This document shows positions 43,074-52,206 of a stretch of 64,000 bases of DNA, piece by piece. Below the pieces are notes generated by a model. It was not told where the DNA came from. It did no database searches and saw nothing but the letters and a program-made list of their open reading frames with translations. The translations under genes and the position numbers were made by a program. The DNA lies in the NCBI GenBank assembly GCA_050949905.1, contig JBMNGP010000005.1, positions 372,001 through 436,000 on the forward strand, written 5' to 3'. Source of the DNA: DUML01 sp050949905. GTDB taxonomy: Bacteria > Bacillota > Desulfitobacteriia > Desulfitobacteriales > Syntrophobotulaceae. Within the stretch, counting starts at the first letter, position 1; the number at the start of each line of letters is the position of its first letter.

Positions 43074-44570
43074 ATGTCCTTACGCGCAGAAACAAATATT
43101 CCAGTTTCCAAGAACTATCAAGAGAATATCGATTATCTTAACCAAAAGCTGGGTGTTCCCGAAAGCTATGACATAGTTGTGCGGGAAATGACTGTCGGCG
43201 GTAAAAAATTAGCTATCTATTCCATAAACGGTATGGTCGGAAGGCCGGCTTCTAATCTGATACTGGAAGTTTTTATGGAGATGGAAAGAGCTGAACTGGT
43301 CATTAACACTTTGGAGAAGCTGGTTAAGTCCAAAATCGTTGATTTACAAGTCTCAGAAGTAGAAGCTATGGATGAAGTTATTTATTTCATTCTTTCCGGT
43401 GCAATGGCTATTATTGTTGAAGGAAAAAATCAATCAATAATCGTTGACGTGCGGAGTTATCCGGCTCGTCAACCGGAAGAACCCGATGTGGAAAGAGTGA
43501 CCAGAGGTTCCAGGGACGGTTTTACGGAGACACTGATTTTTAATACCATCTTGATTCGCCGCCGCCTGCGTGACCCGGGGTTAAGGATGAAACTGGTCAA
43601 AGCGGGAAGCCGCTCTAAGACCGATGTTTGCATTGCTTATATCGAAGATATTACCAATCCCAAAATGGTTAATTACATTGAAAAGGAAATAAAAAACATC
43701 AGAATTGACGGTATTCCCATGGCTGAAAAGAGTATTGAGGAATTTATTCTGGGCAGTAAATTCTGGAATCCTTTTCCGAGGGTGAGGTATACGGAAAGAC
43801 CTGATGTAGCAACTATTCATCTTCTGGAAGGTAATGTCCTGGTAATGGTTGATACTTCTCCCAGTGTCATTATTGCGCCCTGCACCCTTTGGCATCATGT
43901 CCAGCATGCTGAAGAATACCGCCAGGAACCGGTTGTTGGCGCCTATTTGCGCTGGGTTAGGTTTTTGGCCATCTTAGCCTCGGTTTTTCTCTTCCCCCTC
44001 TGGCTGGCGGCAGCTTTAAATCCCCATCTTTTACCCGAGAGCCTAAGGTTTATAGGGGTGGCAGAGCCCGCTAAGGTCGGGCTGCTTTTACAAGCATTTA
44101 TTGGTGAAATAGCTATTGATATCTTGCGTATGGCAGCGATCCATACTCCTTCGCCCTTAGCAACAGCACTAGGTTTGATTGCAGTCTTCATGCTCGGCGA
44201 TATTGCCATTGAAGTAGGTCTTTTTACACCGGAAGTAATAATGTATTTAGCGATAGCCGCTGTTGGTACTTTTGCTACACCAAGTTATGAACTGGCACAA
44301 GCCAATCGCTTAGCGAGATTATTTTTAATTGCTATGGTAGGCTTGTTTAATTTCTGGGGCTTAGCTGTAGGTGCTGTAGCGTTATTTATCTTGCTCTTAA
44401 GAACCAATTCCTTTGGTGTACCTTATCTTTGGCCTTTAATACCTTTAGACTTTAAAGCCTTAATGACTATTATTGTTAGACATCCCGTACCGATAGCCAA
44501 TCTAAGGCCAAGTATTTTTAAACCCAAGGATAGAATCAGACAGCCTCAGGAAAGAACCAATCCTTCTTAA
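43074..44570 (+). CDS. spoVAF: stage V sporulation protein AF (GerA family)
   Basis: A 498-residue GerAA-like membrane protein. The N-terminal soluble domain (about 1-290) includes VDVRSYPARQPEEPDVERVT (about 123) and RGSRDGFTETLIFNTILIRRR (about 143), the standard GerA/SpoVAF motif, and WNPFPRVRYTERPD. Four to five hydrophobic segments follow (about 300-470). SpoVAF modulates germination receptor function with its partner FigP/YqhR in Bacillus. ATG 43074 has AAAGG upstream and nearly touches spoVAE. The 3' end lies in a hairpin shared with the convergent neighbour. Confidence 0.93.
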   Translation: MSLRAETNIPVSKNYQENIDYLNQKLGVPESYDIVVREMTVGGKKLAIYSINGMVGRPASNLILEVFMEMERAELVINTLEKLVKSKIVDLQVSEVEAMDEVIYFILSGAMAIIVEGKNQSIIVDVRSYPARQPEEPDVERVTRGSRDGFTETLIFNTILIRRRLRDPGLRMKLVKAGSRSKTDVCIAYIEDITNPKMVNYIEKEIKNIRIDGIPMAEKSIEEFILGSKFWNPFPRVRYTERPDVATIHLLEGNVLVMVDTSPSVIIAPCTLWHHVQHAEEYRQEPVVGAYLRWVRFLAILASVFLFPLWLAAALNPHLLPESLRFIGVAEPAKVGLLLQAFIGEIAIDILRMAAIHTPSPLATALGLIAVFMLGDIAIEVGLFTPEVIMYLAIAAVGTFATPSYELAQANRLARLFLIAMVGLFNFWGLAVGAVALFILLLRTNSFGVPYLWPLIPLDFKALMTIIVRHPVPIANLRPSIFKPKDRIRQPQERTNPS

Positions 44571-44579
44571 AGGTTCTTT
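44551..44579. terminator. possible two-way terminator at the end of spoVAF
   Basis: AAAGAACC (44551-44558) and GGTTCTTT (44572-44579) form an 8-bp stem that spans the spoVAF stop. The T tract is short, so termination may be weak. Confidence 0.35.
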
Positions 44580-44823
44580 AGTCCAATTTGTGATGCTTAA
44601 GGGGCCTGACAAAAATAAGATCGAGGGAAAGCAAGAGAAGAATTGCTATTAGGATTAGATTAATCCTGGTATAATAATCATAGCCATAATGGTTTTCCAA
44701 GCCTATGGGCAGGAAATTATAAGAAGGGATTAAGGTATTTTGAAAATAAGAGGGGACTAGGGTGCTTTGATAAAAAGAAGGCGGATAGTAAACGAGTGGT
44801 GGCGATGGGAGTGTAAGAAGCAT
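44578..44823 (-). CDS. small hypothetical membrane protein
   Basis: An 81-residue product with a Pro/Ser/Tyr/Phe-rich N-terminal half that contains a loose triple repeat (PSFYQSTLV, PSYFQNTLI, PSYNFLPIG) and a C-terminal hydrophobic helix (about 53-72). I do not recognise the family. The ATG at 44823 has AGGAGT only at a 16-base distance. A second frame from ATG 44917 has a good GGGAGG site but no other support; a frame slip could join the two into one longer protein. The site next to spoVAF hints at a spore function, no more. Coding status is uncertain. Confidence 0.4.
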   Translation of the reverse strand: MLLTLPSPPLVYYPPSFYQSTLVPSYFQNTLIPSYNFLPIGLENHYGYDYYTRINLILIAILLLLSLDLIFVRPLKHHKLD

Positions 44824-45143
44824 ACGGCTTAAGCCCGGTACTCCTATTACTTAGCCGCACTGTTTCTGGTAAAGTATTATGATTATTTTTGAAGAACAGG
44901 CTGCTGCTCATGCTCATCCTCCCATCTCCGTTTTCTGTAGTTAGGAATAGAGCAAAAACCTAATACCATTATATGGAATATACTTTTAATTGTTACAATC
45001 TGGCAATTGGCCACTGCGGTTAATGCGGGGCGGTTTGTTTTATTACCTTAAAATTTATAAAAATGAAATAAATTAAACAAAATAGATCTTTATGTTTCGT
45101 GAAATATTAGGTAAAATAGTGGTTGGAGTTGAGGTGTGAGCCT
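44824..45143. other. gap without a supported gene
   Basis: The 320-base stretch between the small minus-strand frame and the next + strand gene is AT-rich. It contains the alternative minus-strand frame from 44917 described above. I see no clear SigA promoter, repeat or RNA. Confidence 0.5.
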
Positions 45144-45422
45144 ATGATAATTGGTTTCGGTCTTGGAAGCCCGTTAGTGGCTTTGTTAATGTTCTTAGTT
45201 ACCGGGTTTATATCCTATAATATTTATAAATACTTTAAAAGCCGCAAAACTAATTATTCTGCCTGGGAGGAAAACCAGGATTGGGAAGAGTATAGAGAAA
45301 GACGAAGAGAGTATTACTATAAACAGCGTCAAAAAGCGCGCCAAATGATGGATAAATATAATTTAAGCGATGATGAGATCGAAGAAATAATTGAGAAAGA
45401 GATTAGGGACAGTAATTCCTAA
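45144..45422 (+). CDS. hypothetical membrane-anchored coiled-coil protein
   Basis: A 92-residue protein with one N-terminal hydrophobic helix (about 5-28) followed by a highly charged, Tyr/Arg/Glu-rich helical tail (WEEYRERRREYYYKQRQK) that ends in acidic DDEIEEIIEKEIRD. ATG 45144 follows GAGGTG with ideal spacing. I do not recognise a family. Size and composition suggest a small anchor or scaffold at the membrane; no partner is indicated by the neighbours. Confidence 0.65.
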   Translation: MIIGFGLGSPLVALLMFLVTGFISYNIYKYFKSRKTNYSAWEENQDWEEYRERRREYYYKQRQKARQMMDKYNLSDDEIEEIIEKEIRDSNS

Positions 45423-45427
45423 ATCGT

Positions 45428-45449
45428 TTAATATAGCCTGGTATATTAA
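45428..45449. repeat. AT-rich inverted repeat
   Basis: TTAATATA (45428-45435) and TATATTAA (45442-45449), perfect 8-bp arms, 6-base loop, just after the preceding stop. A weak terminator at best. Confidence 0.4.
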
Positions 45450-45500
45450 ATTAAAATATATCAATATCTATTAAAGGAGGTTACGGCATACTGTTTTAAA

Positions 45501-45529
45501 TTGGACTTCTTTTTTTGGTAAAATATAAT
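45501..45529 (+). promoter_or_regulatory. SigA promoter of the NhaD-type antiporter
   Basis: TTGGAC (45501-45506), 17 bases, TATAAT (45524-45529). The -10 is perfect. It lies 46 bases before the start. Confidence 0.75.
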
Positions 45530-45574
45530 TTTGGCCTTATTGTTACTGAATGAATTTGTGAAAGGATGTTGACA

Positions 45575-47035
45575 TTGAAACTGAAAAAAGTTGTGGTTTT
45601 TTCTATTCTTCTCCTTACTTCTTTCTTTGCTTTAAGCGGAGTTGCCTTGGCCTCAGGCGGAGAAGGACAAGAATTAGGCCATTCCCTGCCCTTATGGAGT
45701 ATAATACCTTTTGTCGGAATGCTGCTTTCTATTGCTATCTTTCCTTTGGTCAATGCCCATTGGTGGGAACATAACATGGCCAAGGTTAGTGCTTTCTGGT
45801 CTTTGGTTTTCTTTATTCCTTTCCTGATTGCTTACGGGTGGAGCATTGGCTTTGAACAGTTTTTGCACATAGTTGTTCTAGATTATATCCCATTTATTGT
45901 TCTGCTTTTTGGTTTGTTTTCGGTTGCTGGCGGGATTATTCTCCGGGGCTCTTTAAGAGGAACCCCTAAAGTCAATCTAGCCTTGTTGGGGATAGGAACC
46001 GTCTTAGCCAGCTGGGTGGGAACCACCGGAGCGGCCATGCTCTTAATCCGTCCTTTAATCCGGGCAAACGAGTGGCGGCAAAAGAAAACCTTTATTGTTG
46101 TTTTCTTTATTTTCCTTGTCTGTAATATTGGCGGTTCTTTAACACCTGTTGGGGATCCCCCGTTATTCTTAGGTTTTCTTAGAGGAGTACCTTTCTTCTG
46201 GACAATGAATTTATTTTGGCCTATGGCTTTTAATGCCCTTATTCTTTTAGCTATTTTCCATCTTATGGATCGCTATTACTATCGTAAGGAAATGAGCTTA
46301 GGTTCTGCCAGTACCACAGAAGTCAGTACGAGCAAGGAGCCTTTAAGAATTGACGGCTTGCATAATCTTATTTTCTTAGTTATGATCGTCGGTTCTGTTA
46401 TTTTAAGCGGAGTCCTGGCTAAGACGTCTACATTTGCCAATTTGGAAACCGGTGAGCTCTATGGAATTACCCTCTACAAGCATATTGTTTTTCCTTTTAC
46501 TAACTTGATTCAAGTTTCAATTATTTTACTGGCTGCTTTTCTCTCCGTTAAAACTACTTCCAAAGTTATCCGTGAAGATAATAAATTTACTTGGTTCCCA
46601 ATTAAAGAAGTGGCAACCCTCTTTATTGGGATCTTTATTACCATGATTCCCGCTCTGGCAATTTTAAGTGCCCGTGGTTCGGAATTAGGCTTAACTCACC
46701 CGGCTCAGTTTTTCTGGGCAACAGGTGCTCTCTCCAGCTTCCTGGATAATGCCCCGACTTACCTTGTCTTTATGACCACAGCCGCCAGCTTAGGTGCGGC
46801 AGAAGGGATCATTACCACAGTCGGAACCATAGCTCCTTCTATGCTCCTAGCCGTATCCTGCGGTGCGGTATTTATGGGTGCCAACACCTATATTGGGAAT
46901 GCGCCCAACTTTATGGTGCGTTCCATTGCCGAGGAAAACAAAATCAAAATGCCCAGTTTCTTTGGCTATATGGGTTGGTCACTCATCTTCCTGATTCCGC
47001 TATTTGTCCTTAATACCTTCATCTTTTTCCTCTAG
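45575..47035 (+). CDS. NhaD-type sodium:proton antiporter (ion transporter superfamily)
   Basis: A 486-residue protein with a signal-like N-terminus (VVVFSILLLTSFFALSGVAL) and about twelve hydrophobic segments. The motifs PLVNAHWWEHNMAKV (about residue 56), WVGTTGAAMLLIRPLIRAN (about 148), NIGGSLTPVGDPPLFLGFLRG (about 186) and SSFLDNAPTYLVFM (about 387) match the NhaD/UIT3 group of the ion transporter superfamily. It probably exports Na+ in exchange for H+. TTG 45575 is preferred because AAAGGATG precedes it; ATG 45566 overlaps that site. Own promoter and terminator make it monocistronic. Confidence 0.87.
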   Translation: MKLKKVVVFSILLLTSFFALSGVALASGGEGQELGHSLPLWSIIPFVGMLLSIAIFPLVNAHWWEHNMAKVSAFWSLVFFIPFLIAYGWSIGFEQFLHIVVLDYIPFIVLLFGLFSVAGGIILRGSLRGTPKVNLALLGIGTVLASWVGTTGAAMLLIRPLIRANEWRQKKTFIVVFFIFLVCNIGGSLTPVGDPPLFLGFLRGVPFFWTMNLFWPMAFNALILLAIFHLMDRYYYRKEMSLGSASTTEVSTSKEPLRIDGLHNLIFLVMIVGSVILSGVLAKTSTFANLETGELYGITLYKHIVFPFTNLIQVSIILLAAFLSVKTTSKVIREDNKFTWFPIKEVATLFIGIFITMIPALAILSARGSELGLTHPAQFFWATGALSSFLDNAPTYLVFMTTAASLGAAEGIITTVGTIAPSMLLAVSCGAVFMGANTYIGNAPNFMVRSIAEENKIKMPSFFGYMGWSLIFLIPLFVLNTFIFFL

Positions 47036-47087
47036 AAAAACATATCATTTCGTTTAGTTTGTTTTTACTAAAGCCCTTGTTTAATTT

Positions 47088-47131
47088 CTACTACAAGAGG
47101 CAGCTACCGGGCTGCCGCTTGTAGTAGTTTT
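47088..47131 (+). terminator. terminator after the antiporter gene
   Basis: CTACTACAAG (47088-47097) pairs with CTTGTAGTAG (47118-47127), with an inner GGCAGC/GCTGCC stem, followed by TTTT. Strong and nearly symmetric, so it may also work on the minus strand. Confidence 0.85.
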
Positions 47132-47270
47132 CAATTTTATTTATGCAAGCTGATTTAATCTAGATATTATTACTAATAAGAGAGAATAAGCTTCCCTGGT
47201 TGCTAATTTATTTCTCGCAAATATAATAGACTATAGTTATTTAACATTCTTAAAAGCTTAGGAGGACAAT

Positions 47271-47612
47271 ATGGAAGCATTAATGGCTCAATTAAAAGAG
47301 TATCTGCATATGGAAACGGAAATCTCCTTGGAAGAATTTAAAAAGTATTATACCAGTCTCATTAATCATTTAAACACTGAATATAACAATATGGATCAGG
47401 CTAATTGCCTGCAGGCTCGCTTTATATGCAGTATTGTTCAGGCTAATGCCGAAGCCCGCTCCCATAAGAATAAAACTAATGCCAAACCATTTAGGAAAAT
47501 GGCCGCGAAATGTGGGTTTTGGGTAGAAGCTATTGATCATCGTTTAAAGAAGGAAGGGCTGACCCAAACGGCAATAGACATGGCAATGAAGGAGATTAAT
47601 AAGCAGATGTAA
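47271..47612 (+). CDS. hypothetical helical protein
   Basis: A 113-residue, probably all-helical cytosolic protein. No membrane segment, signal or known motif is visible. The segment KPFRKMAAKCGFWVEAIDHR around residue 70 is basic and may contact nucleic acid, which is only a guess. ATG 47271 follows AGGAGGACAAT, an excellent site, and a terminator follows, so it is very likely a real single gene. Confidence 0.7.
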   Translation: MEALMAQLKEYLHMETEISLEEFKKYYTSLINHLNTEYNNMDQANCLQARFICSIVQANAEARSHKNKTNAKPFRKMAAKCGFWVEAIDHRLKKEGLTQTAIDMAMKEINKQM

Positions 47613-47618
47613 GTAAAA

Positions 47619-47643
47619 TCCCGTTTCCAAACGGGACTTTTTT
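47619..47643 (+). terminator. intrinsic terminator
   Basis: TCCCGTTT (47619-47626), loop CC, AAACGGGA (47629-47636), then C and a T run. Ends the hypothetical gene at 47271-47612. The following 210 bases up to the next start are AT-rich and show no further feature. Confidence 0.9.
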
Positions 47644-47853
47644 AATTGCTTAACTTTATAAAATTTGACAACTGAAGAATGCTTTTTACCTTAAAGTTAT
47701 TGGTAAATAGGAATGACTATACTTTCTTAGAGTTTTTAGATATTATAAGAAAAGAAAAAGCTTTTTTTGAGTAGGACTACTTGCCTTATTTAATAATATT
47801 GTTATTATCAATTAATTTTTGGGATTATTGTAAATGATAATGAGGTTTACTTT

Positions 47854-50409
47854 ATGAAAATTATTCTTTCTCACCGGTACTTAGATTTCGATGCTTTAGC
47901 CTCAATGGTTGCTGTCCAAAAAATATATCCTGAGGCTAAACTGATAATTGAGGGAAACTTGGGTTCTTTTGTCCAAGATTTTATTGCCCTCGCCAAGGAA
48001 CATATCCCTTATTATCGCTTGAAAGATATTGACGTGGCCAAGGTTAAAAAAATTATCCTGGTTGATACTTTTGAATTAAGCCGTTCGATAGCAAATCCAG
48101 ATCTGCTAAAACAATTGAATCAGGCTGAATTGGAAATAATAGACCACCATCCTTTTGATAGCCCAAGGGGCAATAATGTTATCATCGAAACGGTCGGAGC
48201 TTGTACTACTCTTCTAGTGGAAAGAATTATGAAACACGGGCTTAGATTAAGCAAGTTTGAGGCCACACTCCTGGCCTTAGGGATTTATGATGACACAGGC
48301 AGTTTGCTTTTTGAAAGTACTACAGCCCGCGATCTTAAGGCGGTAGCTTACCTTTTGGAACGGGGTGCCCAGCTGGGGGTTGTTGCCGAATACTTACGCA
48401 AACCTTTTACTGCTGAACAAGTAGATCTTTTTCAACAGCTCTTAGATAACGGATTTATTGAAGAATTTGAGCGCATACCGGTATATATTTCTTTCGCTGA
48501 ATGCCGAGAATACTTCGGAGGCTTGGCCTTGCTGGCCCATCGTATTGGGGAAATAGAAAGTCCTGATATCTGGTTTTTGGTTGTTAAGATGGAAAGAAGG
48601 GTATATTTGGTGGGGCGAGCCAGAGGGATCGGTTTCCCGGTAAATAAAATTGTCCAGGTTTTTGGCGGATGGGGACACGAAAAAGCCGCTTCTGCTGTAA
48701 TTAAAGACGCTGATATATCTTCTGTTATTTCTCGTTTAAAGGAAGAAATTTTGAAAACGGTTCAAAAACCCCACCTTGTCAAGGATATCATGAGTTTTCC
48801 GGTCAAAACGGTTCTGCCGGGAACTACTATGGGTGAGGTTAATCAATTGCTGTTAAAGTATGGACATACTGGTTTGCCGGTTTTGGAAAAAAATACTTTA
48901 GTAGGAATTATATCCCGCAGGGATGTTGATAAAGCTATAAAGCATGGCTTACAACATGCTCCTGTTAAAGGTTTTATGACTAAAGAAGTTATTACGGCTC
49001 ACCCAGATCAAAGCTGGGAGGAAATCCAAGAATTAATGGTTTTGCATGATATCGGCAGACTACCGGTCGTAGATAATGGCCGCCTAGTTGGCATTGTCTC
49101 CAGGTCAGATGTTTTACGTTTAGTATATGGCAGCGCCATTCCAACCACAAGCGAGTTAGTAAGGAATAGAAGCATAGCTATCAAAGAAGATATGCTAGAC
49201 CTTTTGCGCCAACTTCCGGCCAAAACACAAGCTCTTCTGGTATTGATCCGAGAAGTTGCTGCCGCCTTAAATTATAAGGCTTATCTGGTCGGAGGTTTTG
49301 TTAGGGATTTACTCTTGCGGTTTCCAACAACTGATTTAGATATCGTAGTGGAAGGCAATAGTTTTGTTTTTGCCCGTAAGTTAGGCTTAGAACTTAATTG
49401 TACCAAAGTAACTCAGCATAAACAGTTTGGTACTGCGCGGATTTTACTCCAGGATGGAACACACCTCGATATTGCAGGCTCCAGAAGGGAAGACTATGAT
49501 TTTCCCGGAGCTTTACCAACCGTAGAGGAATCGACTTTAAAGGATGATTTATTCCGGAGGGATTTTACCATCAATGCTATGGCACTTGATCTTAACGGCA
49601 GCCATTACGGAGAAGTAATTGATTATTATGGAGGTTTCCGTGATCTGCAGCAGGGCGAGATCCGCTTCCTGCATAATCTTAGTTTTATTGAGGATCCAAC
49701 TAGGATTTTAAGGGCTATACGATTTGCCGGGCGTTATAGGTTTAAGTTAGCCAAAATTACCAAAGAAGCGATTTTAACGGCACTGGCAGCTAAGGCTTTT
49801 GCTAAAGTAAGCCCGGAACGATTTACAGAGGAGCTTTTGTTAGTCTATAATGAACCTAATTATCAAGTAATGGGTGAAATGCTTAAAGAGTATGGGGTGC
49901 TAAGTAATTGGTTTTCGTCTGACCTTCCGTGGTATTATCAAGCACCGGCTGAAGAAGCCCGAGGGTGGCCTGTCGAGAAACGTTGGTTAACCAGTCTAAT
50001 AAACATAGGCAGTCGAGATGTTTCTAGAGTACTCGGTAAACTGACCCTTCCTAAACAGCTTTATAAGCTTACTGAAGAGTATCTTCATTTAAGGGAAGAT
50101 TTGCGTACCAAATCCACTGATCTAAAGCAAATTGATGAGGTTCTCCTCAATGTCTCCCCAATCCTAATTGAAGTTTTAGGCTGCCATGATGAATTTGCAC
50201 CTGCTTTAAAACAGTATATAATAGCTTTGACGAAGATGAAAACAAATGTGACCGGAAAAAGACTTCTTGAATTAGGCTTTGAGGAAGGCCCTCAAATAGG
50301 CAATATCTTGAGAGAAGTACGTAATCTCTGGCTGGAAGGGGTTTTAAAAACCCCTGAAGAAGAAGAGAATTATCTTCAGGATTTAGTACAAGCTATGTTA
50401 AAATCATAG
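47854..50409 (+). CDS. DHH-CBS-tRNA nucleotidyltransferase fusion (CCA- or A-adding enzyme)
   Basis: An 851-residue multidomain protein. Residues 1-300 form a DHH/DHHA1 phosphoesterase (LVDTFELSR about 68, IIDHHPFDSPR about 93, GIYDDTGSLLFES about 145). Two CBS repeats follow (about 309-360 and 371-425). A class II nucleotidyltransferase comes next (LVGGFVRDLLLRFPTTDLDI about 475, DLFRRDFTINAMA, and RILRAIRFAGRY), with a helical tail. The last part repairs or matures tRNA 3' ends by adding A or CCA; the DHH part may act on oligonucleotides or c-di-nucleotides, and the CBS pair may sense adenine nucleotides. The fusion is known from several bacterial groups. ATG 47854 follows TGAGGT. Confidence 0.9.
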   Translation: MKIILSHRYLDFDALASMVAVQKIYPEAKLIIEGNLGSFVQDFIALAKEHIPYYRLKDIDVAKVKKIILVDTFELSRSIANPDLLKQLNQAELEIIDHHPFDSPRGNNVIIETVGACTTLLVERIMKHGLRLSKFEATLLALGIYDDTGSLLFESTTARDLKAVAYLLERGAQLGVVAEYLRKPFTAEQVDLFQQLLDNGFIEEFERIPVYISFAECREYFGGLALLAHRIGEIESPDIWFLVVKMERRVYLVGRARGIGFPVNKIVQVFGGWGHEKAASAVIKDADISSVISRLKEEILKTVQKPHLVKDIMSFPVKTVLPGTTMGEVNQLLLKYGHTGLPVLEKNTLVGIISRRDVDKAIKHGLQHAPVKGFMTKEVITAHPDQSWEEIQELMVLHDIGRLPVVDNGRLVGIVSRSDVLRLVYGSAIPTTSELVRNRSIAIKEDMLDLLRQLPAKTQALLVLIREVAAALNYKAYLVGGFVRDLLLRFPTTDLDIVVEGNSFVFARKLGLELNCTKVTQHKQFGTARILLQDGTHLDIAGSRREDYDFPGALPTVEESTLKDDLFRRDFTINAMALDLNGSHYGEVIDYYGGFRDLQQGEIRFLHNLSFIEDPTRILRAIRFAGRYRFKLAKITKEAILTALAAKAFAKVSPERFTEELLLVYNEPNYQVMGEMLKEYGVLSNWFSSDLPWYYQAPAEEARGWPVEKRWLTSLINIGSRDVSRVLGKLTLPKQLYKLTEEYLHLREDLRTKSTDLKQIDEVLLNVSPILIEVLGCHDEFAPALKQYIIALTKMKTNVTGKRLLELGFEEGPQIGNILREVRNLWLEGVLKTPEEEENYLQDLVQAMLKS

Positions 50410-50458
50410 AGTAGCAGTTGTTCAAGCTTAATAGTCATATTGAGAAGGGAGTTTTAGT

Positions 50459-51430
50459 ATGAAAAGAATATTTAGTGGTATGCGGCCTACAGGGTCGCTC
50501 CATATAGGACATTTAAGTGTACTTCAAAATTGGGTGGCTCTCCAGGACGAATACGAGTGTTATTATTCTATTGTTGACTGGCATGCCTTAACTACCGGTT
50601 ATGAAGATAAAACCAATTATCAGCAATTAATTAGGGAAATGGCTCTGGACTGGCTTAGTGTAGGCCTTGATCCAGAAAGAAGCGCCATTTTTGTTCAGTC
50701 CCAAATGAAAGAACATGCTGAATTACATCTTTTGCTTTCCATGTTTACACCTCTATCTTGGTTAGAAAGGGTTCCGACCTATAAAGATCAAATTCAGCAG
50801 TTAGGCCAAGAGGGCAAAGATCTGCATACTTATGGCTTCCTCGGTTATCCCTTATTGATGGCAGCAGATATTTTGGTTTATAAAGCCCAGGTTGTTCCGG
50901 TCGGAGAAGACCAAATTCCCCATATTGAACTTTGCCGCGAGATAGCGAGAAGGTTTAATCATCTTTATGGCCATGTATTCCCTGAACCTCAGGCCATAAT
51001 CGGTGAAATACCGCTCCTACCCGGAGTTGACGGCCGAAAAATGAGTAAAAGTTATAATAATGCTATTGCCATTTCAGCTTCTCCCGAAGAAATAAATACT
51101 AAAGTAAGGCAAATGATCACCGATCCCCAAAGAATCCGCAAGGATGACCCTGGGCATCCTGAAGTTTGTGTTGTCTCTAAATTTCATAAAATATATTCCC
51201 CGGATATAAGTAGAATCGAAAGCGAATGTAAAGCAGGGAAAATTGGCTGTGTAGCGTGCAAAAAGTATTTAGCCGAAAATATCGATAAAGCTCTGACTCC
51301 TTACCGGGAAAGAAGAAAAGAATGGGAAGAAGGGGACAAAGTAAAACAAGTTTTACTCAAAGGTGCTGAACAAGCCCGGATTACAGCAGCTCAAACTATG
51401 AATGATGTTCGTGAAGCGATGGGCATTTAA
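50459..51430 (+). CDS. trpS: tryptophanyl-tRNA synthetase
   Basis: Charges tRNA-Trp. The 323-residue length is typical of the bacterial enzyme. The class I motifs are SGMRPTGSLHIGHLSVL (HIGH, residues about 5-21) and GRKMSKSYNNAI (KMSKS, about 192). The YPLLMAADILVY segment around 128 lines the Trp pocket. ATG 50459 follows AGAAGGGAG. Its stop overlaps the scpA ATG by one base. No T-box leader fits in the short 49-base gap upstream. Confidence 0.96.
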   Translation: MKRIFSGMRPTGSLHIGHLSVLQNWVALQDEYECYYSIVDWHALTTGYEDKTNYQQLIREMALDWLSVGLDPERSAIFVQSQMKEHAELHLLLSMFTPLSWLERVPTYKDQIQQLGQEGKDLHTYGFLGYPLLMAADILVYKAQVVPVGEDQIPHIELCREIARRFNHLYGHVFPEPQAIIGEIPLLPGVDGRKMSKSYNNAIAISASPEEINTKVRQMITDPQRIRKDDPGHPEVCVVSKFHKIYSPDISRIESECKAGKIGCVACKKYLAENIDKALTPYRERRKEWEEGDKVKQVLLKGAEQARITAAQTMNDVREAMGI

Positions 51431-52206
51431 TGGACGGTAAAAGAAATGCTCCCTATGTTGAGCTTCCCATCTTTCAGGGTCCTTTAGATTTGCTTTTGCA
51501 TTTGATACAACAAAACAAGGTGGATATTTATGATATTCCGCTAGCAGTAATAGCCGACCAATTTATTTCTACCGTTAAAGAAATGGAAGCCCTGGATATG
51601 GAGGTAACATCGGAATTCTTAGTTCTCGCCGCTCAATTATTATATCTTAAGTCCAGGCAATTACTTCCTAAACCCCAAAAAACGGATGAAGAGCTCCAAT
51701 TGGAAGAAGATTTGAAGCAAGATTTAGTGGAAAGGCTAATTGCTTACCGAGCTTTTAAGGACATAGCTTCCTACTTAGGTTCTAAAGAGGAATCCTCCGG
51801 AAATAAGTATTTCCGGGAAATTGATTTAGAAGAAATTATGACAAAAATTAAACCGCCTAATCCTTTGGCCGGAATTGGCTTGACCGATCTCCTGCAAGCC
51901 TTTCAGTCTGTTTTGTTAAGAGTTGAGAAGGGGGAGGATCTTTCCCTCTATGTCGAGGTAGATGATATTCCGGTGGAATTAATGATTACGGATATTATGC
52001 GCAGAATGATTCTAAACCCCAGGGGAATGAAGTTTACTCAGCTGCTACGCTACCGTTCCAGGGTGGAGATCGTAGTAGCTTTTATTGCTTTATTGGAATT
52101 GTTAAAGGACGGGAAGCTTAAAGCTGAGCAAAGCCGCCCCGACAATGACATTTTTATTGTTCCCACCGCCAAAGCCTGGGATTTTAGAAATGAGGAGTCG
52201 GTATGA
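51430..52206 (+). CDS. scpA: segregation and condensation protein A
   Basis: Kleisin that bridges the two SMC heads and helps compact and segregate chromosomes. The 258 residues start with LPIFQGPLDLLLHLIQQNKV and then DIYDIPLA, the diagnostic kleisin N-terminus; the C-terminal winged helix contains EIVVAFIALLELLKDGKL. Overlaps trpS by one base and scpB by four, so all three are probably cotranslated. Normal length. Confidence 0.95.
   Translation: MDGKRNAPYVELPIFQGPLDLLLHLIQQNKVDIYDIPLAVIADQFISTVKEMEALDMEVTSEFLVLAAQLLYLKSRQLLPKPQKTDEELQLEEDLKQDLVERLIAYRAFKDIASYLGSKEESSGNKYFREIDLEEIMTKIKPPNPLAGIGLTDLLQAFQSVLLRVEKGEDLSLYVEVDDIPVELMITDIMRRMILNPRGMKFTQLLRYRSRVEIVVAFIALLELLKDGKLKAEQSRPDNDIFIVPTAKAWDFRNEESV

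Noticed and set aside
50410..50458. T-box leader for trpS
   Set aside because: The 49-base gap is far too short, and no T-box sequence or terminator lies there.
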